A stretch of 64,000 nucleotides of DNA from Rhineura floridana (taxonomy: Eukaryota > Chordata > Lepidosauria > Squamata > Rhineuridae). The translations under genes and the position numbers were made by a program. The notes under the pieces are model-generated. The model had not been told where the DNA came from. It saw nothing but the letters and a program-made list of their open reading frames with translations, and searched no databases. The stretch spans positions 187,676,934 through 187,740,933 of the forward strand of contig NC_084484.1 in NCBI RefSeq assembly GCF_030035675.1. Reading direction: 5' to 3'. Shown piece after piece: positions 1 to 10,759 of the stretch (position 1 is the first letter of the stretch; each line of letters starts with the position of its first letter).

Positions 1-135
1 TCTCCCAGAAGGAGCCCAGGTCGGCATACATTAAAACCACTCTAAAATATCTTAAAAACAAAAATACTTTAAAACATATCAAAATAAAACATCTTTAAAA
101 CATATTAAAACAAAATATTTTTTAAAAAAAGCTTT
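1..135 (-). repeat. L2 LINE 3' tail
   Basis: A/T-rich tail with the 'aggagcccagg' block followed by runs of aaaacatattaaaa. It closely repeats the tail at 330-500, so it is a second L2 3' end in - orientation cut by the window edge. Confidence 0.6.
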
Positions 136-295
136 AAAAGTTCTATACACAACACCAACCCTCATGCTCAGAGGACTTAGACCTAAGTCTCACAACTACC
201 AAATGAAGTGGGAAAACCTGTATTTCAATTATTTCACTTCAGAATGCAGTGGGGATTCACATAACTGAATGCTTCTTCATACAATTCTGCACATA

Positions 296-900
296 TTTAT
301 TTATTTTTATTTATTTATTATTAGATTTATGTCCCATCCTTCCTCCTAGCAGGAGCCCAGGGTGGCAAACAAAAGCACTAAAAACACTTTCAAACATCAT
401 AAAAACAGACTTCAAAATATATTAAAATGAAACATCTTTAAAAACATTTTTACAAAAGCTTTAAAAAATCTTTTTTAAAAAAAGATTTAAAAACATATTA
501 AAAAGCAATTCCAGCACAAACGCAGAGTGGGATGAAGGTCTCTACTTAAAAGCTTGTTGAAAGAGGAAGGTCTTCAGTAGGTGCCGAAAAAATAACAGAG
601 ATGGCGCCTGCCTAATATTCAAAGGGAGGGAATTCCACAGGGTAGGTGCTGCCACACTAAAGGTCCGTTTCCTATGTTGTGTGGAACGGACCTCCTGATA
701 AGATGGTATCTGCAGGAGGCCCTCACCTGCAGAGCGCAGTGATCGACTGGGTGTATAAGGGGTAAGACGGTCTTTCAGGTATCCTGGTCCTGAGCTGTAT
801 AGGGCTTTGTACACCAAGACTAAGCACCCTGTCCTTGGCATGATTGCTAATGGGCAGCCAGTGTTAACTAATGCCTTTTTAAACGAGAGAATCACATTCC
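296..900 (-). mobile_element. L2 LINE 3' end (ORF2 C-terminus and 3' UTR)
   Basis: On the - strand, 895-542 encodes the C-terminal part of an L2 ORF2, including the family motif FSVAAPTLWNSLPLNIRQAP and the ending FLFQQAFK. It is followed by the A-rich L2 3' UTR. The 5' part is missing, as is usual for truncated LINE insertions. The same LWNSLP block recurs in the L2 copies at 7.1, 27.2, 48.0 and 54.0 kb. Confidence 0.85.
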
Positions 901-983
901 ATCAGTTTTGAAGGTGATCCAGCTGTACATCACATCCTTCAGTTGAAAATGTCATTGTCTGCAGCTACCAGGGGGTAGGGGGA

Positions 984-1301
984 TCGCTTTAAGAAGGATG
1001 CAGACAAACTGGAACAGGTTCAGAGGAGGGCAATGAGGATGATCAGGGGACTGGAAACAAAGCCCTGTGAAGAGAGACTGAAAGAACTGGGCATGTTTAG
1101 CCTTGAGAAGAGTGAGGGGAGATATGATAGCACTCCTCAAGTACTTGAAAGTTTGCCACACAGAGAAGGGCCAGGATCTCTTCTCAATCATTCCAGAGTA
1201 CAGGACACGGAATAATGGGCTCATGTTACAGGAAGCCAGATTTCAACTGAACTTCAGAAAAAACTTCCTAACTGTTAGAGAAGTACAACAATGGAACCAT
1301 T
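984..1301 (+). mobile_element. CR1 LINE fragment, left half of a split copy
   Basis: Encodes the end of CR1 reverse transcriptase: [21 protein letters not shown] and the [20 protein letters not shown] and VREVQQWN blocks. It stops after the codons for QQWN, and the next CR1 block (LPREVV-type) resumes at about 2707. One CR1 insertion has therefore been split by the sequence at 1302-2701. Confidence 0.8.
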
Positions 1302-2701
1302 TGTTGGCGAATTTTAGGGATCTTGGACTGGGGGTCCTTCAAGAAATTTGAAGACACAGGCTTGATGCGAAAAGGTAGGCCTTTAGTCTTTACAAGCATA
1401 TGCAGGGTCAGCCTCCCAGAGAGTCTAGTGAAGACTACAGTGAGGCACAGTCTGCATGGCTCTTTTATACAGTACTAAATATACATGTGACATTAGTTCA
1501 CCAATCCCACAAGTTCCTTCCCACATAACTCAACAGTTCCTCCTCCCTGTAATCTTTCCAAACCAATCAGAAAGCATTAGGTAATTCTTAACGTGTACAA
1601 GTAATTTGTCACTGTTTAAATATATTTCTTATTCCAATTTTCTGTCCATCTTATTAATATCACAATTGTTTGGCTATCCCCCATGACTAATGCTCTTCCA
1701 GGCCAGTTGAAACCAGTTACTACCATATACTACATTCTACTATTGTGAAGGGCTTTCATGCATATCCAGTACTTTCTATTTTCCACTGTTCTTGACTGGC
1801 CAGGCTAACCCAGGTACACCTGGAGATATTACAACGTGTTCCTTAATGATACCAGGCTGGGTTTGGCTCGCACAACTTAGGGTGACTGGACATTCATGAG
1901 CACCACCGTTTTATTGTTTTGCTATAGGGATTCTTATTTCTTATGATTTCTTAGAAATCCCATTCCTTTCTTAAAGAAAATGCATATCTATAGAGAAAGG
2001 ATTATGATTAAAGTTCTGGACTATAACTGGAGACCACACAGTTAAGAAAAGGCACTGGGTGATTCTGGCCAGCCACTATCTCTCAGTCTCAGAGGAATAT
2101 AAAAGGCAAACTACTTCAGAATACCTTTTTACCATGAAAACCCAGTTACAAACACACCGGGACATCTTAAAATGTGTGCTAAAGGTCAACGTTTATTTCA
2201 TTCCTACCTGGATAATGTTACAAAGTTTTTCCTCTAGTGGGAGGCATTGCTGTACAGAACAAGAATAAGATATATTTGATTGCCAACTATTCCCTCACTA
2301 AAAATTAGTTTACCAGGATCAAACAGTTTAAAATATCAATCACAGGTTACATGCTTATTTGGTTTTGAACAATATACTCATTAATTAAAGTCAGTCACAC
2401 ACTGGCCTATTTTGGCAAAAGCAGGAGTTCACAGTGAGGTGAATTTGACCATTGCCTGCTATCCAGGCCTTTCCTCACAGGCCTGTCTTGTAATGCTAGG
2501 ATTTTTAGGGTAACCTATATAACCTATGGGACTTGTATATATGTAAATAAAATGAAGTTAGGGAACCAGAGTTGAGAAGTTCAGGCTGAATTTCCACTTG
2601 CCTCTCTGTGAGACTGCTTAGTTCCTTTGTGATTTTGTTATATTCCATAAACCTATATCCTCTTATATCTATGTTTATATGTGTGGAAATATAACAATTC
2701 T
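1302..2701. mobile_element. Unclassified 1.4 kb insertion inside a CR1
   Basis: This block interrupts a CR1. The 5-bp sequence ccatt lies on both sides (1297-1301 and 2702-2706), as a target site duplication would. No long reading frame is present. The left end starts with TG and the 5-bp duplication would suit an LTR, but the right end does not show the matching CA, so the class is open. An old SINE-like stretch lies inside at about 2015-2150. Confidence 0.45.
2015..2150 (+). repeat. Old Sauria-type SINE fragment
   Basis: Contains a worn version of the head and middle of the SINE seen clearly at 25,048: 'gattaaagttctggactataa', then 'gccactatctctcagtctcagaggaa' matching 'gtcgctgcctctcagcctcagaggaa'. 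It is diverged and lacks a clean tail. Confidence 0.5.
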
Positions 2702-2876
2702 CCATTACATTGACCTAGGGAGGTGGTGAGCTCTCCAACACTGGTGGCTTTCAAGAGGCAGTTGGACACCCACCTGTAGGGTATGCTTTAATTTGGATTA
2801 ATTTGGATTCCTGAGTTGAGCAGGGGTTGGACTCAATAGCATTATAGGCCCCTTCCAGCTCTATGATTCTATGGCA
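2702..2876 (+). mobile_element. CR1 LINE 3' end, right half of the split copy
   Basis: Starts with the CR1 block 'cctagggaggtggtg', continues through the usual 'ggactcaatagc' 3' UTR and ends in the CR1 terminal 8-bp repeat 'attctatg'. It completes the fragment at 984-1301. Confidence 0.8.
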
Positions 2877-3080
2877 GCCCTGGTGGATAAATTGCTCTGG
2901 GAAGTGGAAGCAGGGCATGTGACCCTGTTGGTTTTCCTGAACCTCTAAGGAGGGCTTGATGCCCTTGACCAGAATAGTCTGTGATGCTGCCTTTCAGGGA
3001 TGGATTTAGTAGGGACCACATGGAGGTGGTTCCATTTCTTCCTGGAGGGCAGGTCCCAGAAGGCAGTTTTCATTTTTCCA
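2876..3080 (+). mobile_element. Degraded L2 LINE RT fragment
   Basis: The order 'aattgctctggga', 'gtgaccctgttggtt', 'ttcctggagggcaggtccca' matches the DLSAAFDT-to-FLEGR part of an L2 reverse transcriptase at DNA level. No usable frame remains. Confidence 0.5.
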
Positions 3081-4215
3081 CAGTGCCTGGTGATTTTAAG
3101 AGCTCCCAAGATCAACAGATAGGTAGCAATCTCACTCCCTAACCTCAAAGAGCTACTCACCACCAGCAACAGCAGGCCAGATAACAAAGATGCCTACGCA
3201 AGGGACCAGACCCCACAACCAGCCCAGATGCCAACATCACCCACATATCCACTGCTTAGGCAGGCAACACAATTACAGGACCTCATAATATCACCCCCGG
3301 CATTGGGCGGGGTGTGTGTGTCATTCAGCTGGCACATCTTCCAATGTGATAAATGCCATCATCTGCCACCAATGCCCTCCTTCGTTCTGCATATATGGCA
3401 AACAGGCCAGTCTCTATGAGAATGGACAAATGGACACAAATGTGGCATCAGAAATGGCCGCTGGGGATCAGCTCATCCTCTGTCTGAGGTGACTCCGCTG
3501 TTATTGGGCTTTGGGTGGCCCTTCTGGGACAAATGAACTTAAAAGGGTAAGTCTAGGGTGAAACTGCAGGATTGTAGCTTACCAAAAAGTTCAGTTCTAT
3601 CAGAGATAAGACTGTTTATCCCACTACACGTGTTAATTAACTTACCAGTGCCAGGATGTTTGTGCTATAAACTGCTTCATGAAAGATTACTGAAATTATT
3701 TTACATAAGAATCAATGTGCTTATCACTGTAATTCTTGCGTTTCTTTTTTCTTTGAACTCATAGCTAACAATTCCTCTTGCCAAATCAGGATAAACGTTC
3801 CATGTACCTCCAACCAGACTGAAGGTGTGCGGCCACTAGTCGGGTGAATCAGCCACAGACACAGACACAGAAGCCCTTCCTCTGAGGACTTTCAAATGGC
3901 ACACGTGGGCATCCTTCCTTGCTTCCTTCCTTGCTTGTTTCCTTCCTTAGGCCAGGCAGCCTCCCATCCAAGTATTAGCCAGGTCCCTACAAACCCTCCC
4001 AGGTCATGCCATCCTTAGAGGTCTGGGTAAGGTGGCCTGAGAGTATAGGATGCTGGGCCCAATGTCCTGTAGGACCCTGCAGAGTATTGAGCCAAGCTTA
4101 TGTGTGTGTGTTTGAATTTTTACTAAGATTCTACCTTCCCTGCAAATTAGTCAGACAGAGGCTTTAAGCTTTGAAATAAGAAATTACTTTATTCTGGAAG
4201 TACATGTTTGATAGG
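3081..4215. other. Non-coding, mostly unique; hAT-like fragment at 3556-3790
   Basis: No gene is seen. At 3630-3770 the text around 'accagtgccaggatgtttg' matches the interior of the hAT element at 15.9 kb, so a fragment of that family is probably here. A TTCC-rich simple repeat lies at 3915-3950. Confidence 0.4.
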
Positions 4216-6747
4216 TTATCCCTGGTTATAAACTATATCGGAAGGACAGGGAAGGACGTATTGGTGGCGGAGTCGCTCTATACGTGAAAGAAGGCATTGA
4301 ATCCAGCAAGCTCGAAACCCCAAAAGAGGCAGACTCCTCCACAGAATCGTTGTGGGTGGTGATACCATGCCCCAGGAGGGACTTAATACTGGGAACGATC
4401 TATCGTCCCCCTGATCAAAATGCTCAGGGAGACCTGGAGATGAGATATGAAATTGAGGAAGCATCCAAACTAGGAAATGTGGTAGTAATGGGTGACTTCA
4501 ACTACCCGGACATAGACTGGCTGCATATGTGTTCCAGTCATGACAAAGAAGCAAAGTTTCTAGATATTCTAAATGACTATTCCCTAGACCAGTTGGTCAT
4601 GGAACCGACCAGAGGGACGGCAACCCTGGACTTAATCCTCAGTGGGGACCGGGACCTGGTGCAAGATGTAAGTGTTGTTGAACCGATTGGGAGCAGTGAC
4701 CACAGTGCTATTAAATTAAACATGCATGTAAATGGCCAATTGCCAAGAAAATCCAACACGGTCACATTTGACTTCAAAAGAGGAAACTTCACAAAAATGA
4801 GGGGATTGGTAAAAAGAAAGCTGAAAAACAAAGTCCAGAGGGTCACATCACTCAAAAATGCTTGGAAGTTGTTTAAAAACACTATATTAGAAGCTCAACT
4901 GGAGTGCATACCGCAGATCAGAAAAGGTATCACCAGGGCCAAGAAGATGCCAGCATGGTTAACGAGCAAAGTCAAGGAAGCTCTTAGAGGCAAAAAGTCT
5001 TCCTTCAAAAAATGGAAGTCTTGTCCAAATGAAGAAAATAAAAAAGAACACAAACTCTGGCAAAAGAAATGCAAGAAGACAATAAGGGATGCTAAAAAAG
5101 AATTTGAGGAGCACATTGCTAAGAACATAAAAACCAACAACAAAAAATTCTATAAATACATTCAAAGCAGGAGACCATCTAGGGAGACAATTGGACCCTT
5201 GGATGATAAGGGAGTCAAAGGTGTACTAAAGAACGATAAGGAGATTGCAGAGAAGCTAAATGAATTCTTTGCATCTGTCTTCACAGTGGAAGATATAGGG
5301 CAGATCCCTGAACTTGAACTAACATTTGCAGGAAGGGATTCTGAGGAACTGAGACAAATAGTGGTAACGAGAGAGGAAGTTCTAAGCTTAATGGACAATA
5401 TAAAAACTGACAAATCACCGGGCCCGGATGGCATCCACCCGAGAGTTCTCAAAGAACTCAAAGGTGAAATTGCTGATCTGCTAACTAAAATATGTAACTT
5501 GTCCCTTGGGTCCTCCTCCGTGCCTGAGGACAGGAAAGTGGCAAATGTAACGCCAATCTTCAAAAAGGGATCCAGAGGGGATCCCGGAAATTACAGGCCA
5601 GTTAGCTTAACTTCTGTCCCTGGAAAACTGGTAGAAAGTATTATTAAAGCTAGATTAACTAAGCACATAGAAGAACAAGCCTTGCTGAAGCAGAGCCAGC
5701 ATGGCTTCTGCAAGGGAAAGTCCTGTCTCAGTAACCTATTAGAATTCTTTGAGAGTGTCAACAAGCATATAGATAGTGATCCAGTGGACCTAGTGTACTT
5801 AGACTTTCAAAAAGCGTTTGACAAGGTACCTCACCAAAGGCTTCTGAGGAAGCTTAGCAGTCATGGAATAAGAGGAGAGGTCCTCTTGTGAATAAGAAAT
5901 TGGTTAAGAAGCAGAAAGCAGAGAGTAGGAATAAACGGACAGTTCTCCCAATGGAGGGCTGTAGAAAGTGGAGTCCCTCAAGGATCGGTATTGGGACCTG
6001 TACTTTTCAACTAGCGATAATTAGGAAAGGTATTGAAAATAAAACAGCCAATATCATAATGCCGTTGTATAAATCTATGGTGCGACTGCATTTGGAATAC
6101 TGTGTACAGTTCTGGTTGCCTCATCTCAGAAAGGATATTATAGAGTTGGAAAAGGTTCAGAAGAGGGCAACCAGAATGATCAAGGGGATGGAGCGACTCC
6201 CTTACGAGGAAAGGTTGCAGCATTTGGGGCTTTTTAGTTTAGAGAAAAGGCGGGTCAGAGGAGACATGATAGAAGTGTATAAAATTATGCATGGCATTGA
6301 GAAAGTGGATAGAGAAAAGTTCTTCTCCCTCTCTCATAATACTAGAACTCGTGGACATTCAAAGAAGCTGAATGTTGGAAGATTCAGGACAGACAAAAGG
6401 AAGTACTTCTTTACTCAGCGCATAGTTAAACTATGGAATTTGCTCCCACAAGATGCAGTAATGGCCACCAGCTTGGCTGGCTTTAAAAGAAGATTAGACA
6501 AATTCATGGGGGACAGGGCTATCAATGGCTACTAGCCGTGATGGCTGTGCTGTGCCACCCTAGTCAGAGGCAGCATGCTTCTGAAAACCAGTTGCCGGAA
6601 GCCTCAGGAGGGGAGAGTGTTCTTGCACTCGGGTCCTGCTTGCGGGCTTCCCCCAGGCACCTGGTTGGCCACTGTGAGAACAGGATGCTGGACTAGATGG
6701 GCCACTGGCCTGATCCAGCAGGCTCTTCTTATGTTCTTATGTTCTTA
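4216..6747 (+). mobile_element. CR1 LINE copy A, 5'-truncated
   Basis: A long CR1 copy encoding the end of the endonuclease (IYRPPDQNAQ, MGDFNYPDIDW, SDHSAIKLN) and most of the reverse transcriptase (KSPGPDGIHPRVLKELKGEI, GNYRPVSLTSVPGKLVESI, YLDFQKAFDKVPHQ). The frame stops at TGA 5889-5891 where tryptophan is expected (TGA then IRNW). About 340 bases carrying the FADD catalytic motif are deleted near 6013, by comparison with copy B at 30.9 kb. The C-terminal part then continues to 6535. The 3' UTR ends in 'ttcttatg' repeats at 6729-6747. The two copies differ at only a few percent of sites by eye, so both are young. Confidence 0.95.
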
Positions 6748-7050
6748 AAGAGTCCTATATCTAGCTAACTAGCTAAGTTGAAGCAACGAGCACTGAGCCC
6801 AGTGCTCGCCCTCATGCTGGAGGAGAGGGAGAGACAAAGGAAAGATGTCTGCTCCCCTCTAGAGAGAAAGAAGAAGACTGGGAAGGAGGGAAGGAACTGG
6901 AATCAACATCCTCTGCATATCAGTCTAACAATGAAGGGAGAGTCAGCAGGAGATCAAAGGACAGGTATAGCCTAGCAACCAAGAGGTCTCCTCTATAGCT
7001 TCCTTTTTTAACCCCATGCAGCCTCAACCCACAAGTTGGAGTTGAACCTC
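6748..7050. other. No gene or clear repeat
   Basis: Purine-rich sequence with small tagcta repeats at 6755-6775. Nothing else can be supported here. Confidence 0.4.
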
Positions 7051-7292
7051 ATACATTCCAACAGAGAGAGGGCCTTCTCTGTGGTGGCCCCTAAGTTGTG
7101 GAACTCCCTCCCTGTGGAGTTGCATCTGGCATCTTCACTATACAGTTTTTGGCAAATGCTCAGGACACACCTTTTTACTCTGGCCATCAGTTCCTGACAT
7201 GTATGCTTTCAGAACCCACCCTATTGTTCTGAATGTGATATGTTTTAACTGTTTTTAATGTTGTATTTGAGATATAATAAGTATAATAAATA
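7050..7292 (+). mobile_element. L2 LINE 3' end
   Basis: DNA encodes the L2 C-terminal block (RAFSVVAPKLWNSLPVE) at 7060-7120, then a T-rich 3' UTR ending in ataataaataatg. It is 5'-truncated. Confidence 0.75.
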
Positions 7293-7639
7293 ATGTCAAG
7301 GCCTCTCTTCCCCAGGCCAGCCCATCTCCCATCCAAGTATCAGCCAGGCCTAATGTCAAGTCAGAGGCTGGATCTCGTAGCGGCCCCTTTACTTGGCTGC
7401 CACACACAAAGGCTCACACGTGCCCCTAACCAATGCCCCCTCCCTCCCCCCTTGTTGCTTGGCTACTTCAGTGTCCAAAGGTACCAAATGTGGGGACTTG
7501 TTTACCAATTCCCATCTGGAGGCCCTTCAAGGTGCACATCAGGGGGCTGCATCTGGACACAGCTATTCTTTTGCATAGTTTTACGGAAGTGCCTAGTGAA
7601 GGGTTTAGAACACCAGGGACACAGGACCCGGGAAGCCTC

Positions 7640-7815
7640 CCTACACTGAGTCACACCTCGGTCCATCTAGCTCAGTACTGTCTACACTGACTGGCAGCAG
7701 CAGCTCTCTGGGGTTCCAGGCAGGAGTCTCTCCCAGCCCTGCCTGGAGATGCCGCTGGGGATTGAACCCGTGGCCTTCTGCATGCAGGGAAGGTGCTCTG
7801 CTGCTGGGCGAGGGA
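7640..7815 (-). repeat. tRNA-derived SINE
   Basis: Read on the - strand it starts with a tRNA-like head with B box 'gggttcaatcccc', then 'atctccaggcagggctggga' and 'cagtgtagacagtactgag'. The same unit recurs at 18,450-18,605 (-), 39,190-39,320 (-) and 56,340-56,512 (+), so it is a dispersed SINE. It is not a tRNA gene, since no cloverleaf with a full acceptor stem follows. Confidence 0.65.
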
Positions 7816-8125
7816 GGGGACTGAGCCAATGCCAGATGAGGACAGCCCCAAGCAGCTCTGTCATGGCTGGACTGTGATGTCGCGGCCGTGATGCCATAGT
7901 GGATTTGGGAGGCCAGTGTGGAAATCCCTGCAGACCCTAGGAGAGGAAAGAGGAAAGGCTGCTGTGGTCAGCAGCTGAGTGAGGGATCAGGCAGCCCTGG
8001 TGCATGCTAGCTGAGCAGGGAGTCCGTTGGATCCTCACAAGGCAGGGAAAACTGAATCCCGGGTGCCCTGCAAGGCCAGCTGCAGACGCCCTGCTTCTTC
8101 CTGTCCTTCTGGGCTATGACCAACC

Positions 8126-9877
8126 ATGAGCAAAAGCCACGATGCCCCCAGAGACAGCCACGTGGTGGGCACCGCTGAGCCCAGGCTCGTGAAGGTGAGT
8201 GTGAGGAGCTCCACAGAAAAGTAGGACTTCCAGGTGGCTGAGAACAGCACCATGGAGCAACTCAAGGAGGAGGCCTCTCTCCACTTCAGGGCCAGCAAGG
8301 ATCAACTGCTGTTGATATTCGCAGGGAAAATACTGAAGGACCAGGACACCCTTCTCCAGCACCACATCCATGATGGACTCGCTGTTCACCTGGCTGTGAG
8401 AAAGCCAGAGCTCAGGCACCCTCCTGCCCTGCCAGCGCACCCTGTGGCAGCAGGGCCCAGGACACTGATGCCATCGGCCATTAACTCAGGTCCTTCCCAT
8501 GTGCCCAACTCAGAGACATTCCTGGACAGCACCAGGAAAGATCTGGTGGCACTGCTGGGAGTTCTTAGTCAGCTGCCTCAACACTTCCAGGCCTGCCCAG
8601 AGCTCATGTATCAGGTGGTGCAGAGCCCTACAATCCAGAGCATGATCTCTTGCAACTGTGGCCCTCTGGCTGTTGCCTTCATCTTGGGGGTCTCCACCCT
8701 CATGGGCTTGAGCTCCTGTCACCCAAGCCCTGGCAAAGGGAAGAGGGTTAGCAGGGAGGAAATCGCCCAAGCTCTGGAGAAGGCCAGTGCCCACAACATC
8801 CTGGTCAGCATGAAGGAAATGGCCCAGTTCTGGTCAGAGAGCCCACAGCTGAAGCGGTTTGCCCAGGAGACGCCGCAGTTTAGTAGACTGATGAGTCCCA
8901 GTGGACTGACCAAGATGATGGTGACCTATAAGAAGCTTCCGCACTTGGGGGGTGTCCTTGCACCAGAGCCAGACCTGAGCCTCATAGGAGACATGGTGGA
9001 CGATTTGCGTACTTTCCAGCAGTTGTTCCTTGACCTCTGCCAGGTCCTTTCCAGCTCAGAAGTTCAGGTAGAACTTGAGGAGAGGGTGCTGAGGGATGCT
9101 CTTGCCAACAACCCCTCCTTGCAGCAGCTGGCTCGAGAAAATGTGGAGATCAGCCACGTCCTGAGCAGCCCACAGCGGGTGGGGGAAGTCATCAAGTACA
9201 TTCGCAGCCCAGCAGTAAGACGAGAGATGGACAGGCACCGTGACCGGACCCAGAGCAACCTTGAGAGCCTCCCAGGGGGCTACGATGTCTTGTGGCACAT
9301 GTACAGGGAGGTGGAGCGGCCCGTCTGGGAGGCAGTGCAGGAACACCGTGAAGGATACTTCTTTGACACCACTCTGGGGAGGAGCCCCCCTTCAGGTGCA
9401 GGAAACAGGAGCCCCCTGCCAGACCCCTCGGCTCCTCGCCTGGAGGCAGCTCCTTCACAAGCTACAGGGCAGAGGAATGGTGAAGGACGCCTTTCTGAGG
9501 AAGAGGATGCAGCCGGCAGCCCAAAATGTGCGCCGGAGAGGCCTCTCCTGGCATTAGGTTGGGTAAGGGGCAGAAGTGAGGTATCTCGCATGCCCAGAAT
9601 GGCAAACACCAGCTCTGCACCTGAGATGCAGACAAGCGGCTCCTCACGGGAAGGGAATCCTATTCAAGAACAATCAGGAACCCGAACAGCAGAAACCGGA
9701 TCTCAGCAGGGGGAGGAGCCACACGAGGAGGGGAGGGACGGCCTGCGGCTGGGAGGGAGTTCCCAGGGCTCGGTGGACAGGGAAGGTAGCCACAAAACAG
9801 ACCCATCAGCCCCTCCTAGCGGCAGAATCCATCCCCATTGCTGTAAATCTCCTACTGCTTCATCTCAGGGGCTTTGA
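8126..9877 (+). CDS. Ubiquilin-family gene (UBQLN3/UBQLNL type), stop codon in the UBL domain
   Basis: Ubiquilins carry ubiquitinated clients to the proteasome; the UBQLN3/UBQLNL branch is intronless and mostly testis-expressed in mammals. ATG 8126 opens a frame that runs in phase into the long open frame to TGA at 9877. The N-terminal ubiquitin-like domain is clear (LVKVSVRS, then DQLLLIFAGKILKDQDTL and HIHDGLAVHLAV), but codon 33 is TAG (8222-8224) inside that domain. A protein could start only at Met 8234 (547 residues), lacking the first strand of the UBL. The middle has STI1-like helical stretches and the family block NLESLPGGYDVLWHMYREVE. The tail is Ser/Pro/Gly/Glu-rich and no UBA domain is recognisable. 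AATAAA lies at 9974-9979, about 100 bases after the stop. The open frame is otherwise whole, so this is either a very young pseudogene, a downstream-start gene or a sequencing error. Its orientation is opposite to the globin genes. Confidence 0.8.
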
Positions 9878-9973
9878 GGATGCCCAGAAATGAGCCAAAG
9901 GCTATTCTTGGCCAGTGAACTAATGGCAGGTGCTATGGAGGCCACTGGTTGCCTTTCTCCCAAGGCTGGGAAT

Positions 9974-9979
9974 AATAAA
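9974..9979 (+). other. Poly(A) signal of the ubiquilin gene
   Basis: Canonical AATAAA about 100 bases downstream of the stop codon, consistent with a short 3' UTR. Confidence 0.6.
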
Positions 9980-10087
9980 CAACATTTTTTGTATTGTGGG
10001 GAACGATCCTTACGAAAAATGAATGCCTCTCAGTGGAAAGAGGCAAATGCCACCATTCCCTCTTCGTCCACCTTGGTGGTTTGGACT

Positions 10088-10150
10088 GTTATGCATTTAT
10101 TTATTTATGATTTGATTTATATCCTGCCCTTCCTCCCAGTAGAAGCCCAC
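10088..10150 (-). repeat. L2-type 3' tail fragment
   Basis: 'atttatttatttatg' followed by 'tatatcctgcccttcctccc' is the - strand form of the L2 terminal sequence (compare 59,400). Confidence 0.6.
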
Positions 10151-10284
10151 AACTCCCATCAGCCCCAGTCAGCACAGATGTGCTGCCATCAGCACGCTGG
10201 CCATGCTGGAAGTCATGAGGTTGGCGACGGCTGCACTTAGCACGGAGCAATGGCCAGCTGACATTAAACATCATAGTTGGCCTT

Positions 10285-10365
10285 CACACCAGGGGTGGGA
10301 AACCTTTGTCCTCCCGCCAGATGTTGTTGAACTACAACTCCCATCAGCCCCAGCAAACATGGGCG
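10285..10365. repeat. hAT-type MITE, half copy
   Basis: Contains 'caggggtgggaaacc' and 'actacaactcccatcagccc', a common squamate MITE body. Only one arm is seen. Confidence 0.5.
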
Positions 10366-10759
10366 TGCAAGTTGAGGATATCCTAAAGGGAGTTGCTTTT
10401 TGTGTCTCATGCAGACTCTTGGGATCGCTCCAGACATCCTTCTTATTGTGCATTCAGGATGCCTTGTGCCCTTAATGCTATCAGGGCAGTCACACACCAT
10501 CCTCCTTTCAATACTGTTTGTGCCTGCAAAAGTTCAGGGGCAGTCACACTGCTTCACTTCCTACCAGGACGTATTCCGTAACTTCCTGCTGAAATCCTAT
10601 AATTTTTTATATCAAACAAACGTTCTGCTTTATTTCTGTCCCAGTTTTGCTGTACATTGTCCCTCCAGACAGCAATAACATGGCAGAATTGGGGAACCAT
10701 CGCAGAACAAACTAAAGCAGAATAAACCCACCACTAATGCACTATGATTGTGTCAAGAA

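Noticed and set aside
4577-5563. Open frames on the - strand of the CR1 copies
   Set aside because: They are shadows of the CR1 coding strand; the same frames recur opposite copy B at 30.9-31.9 kb.
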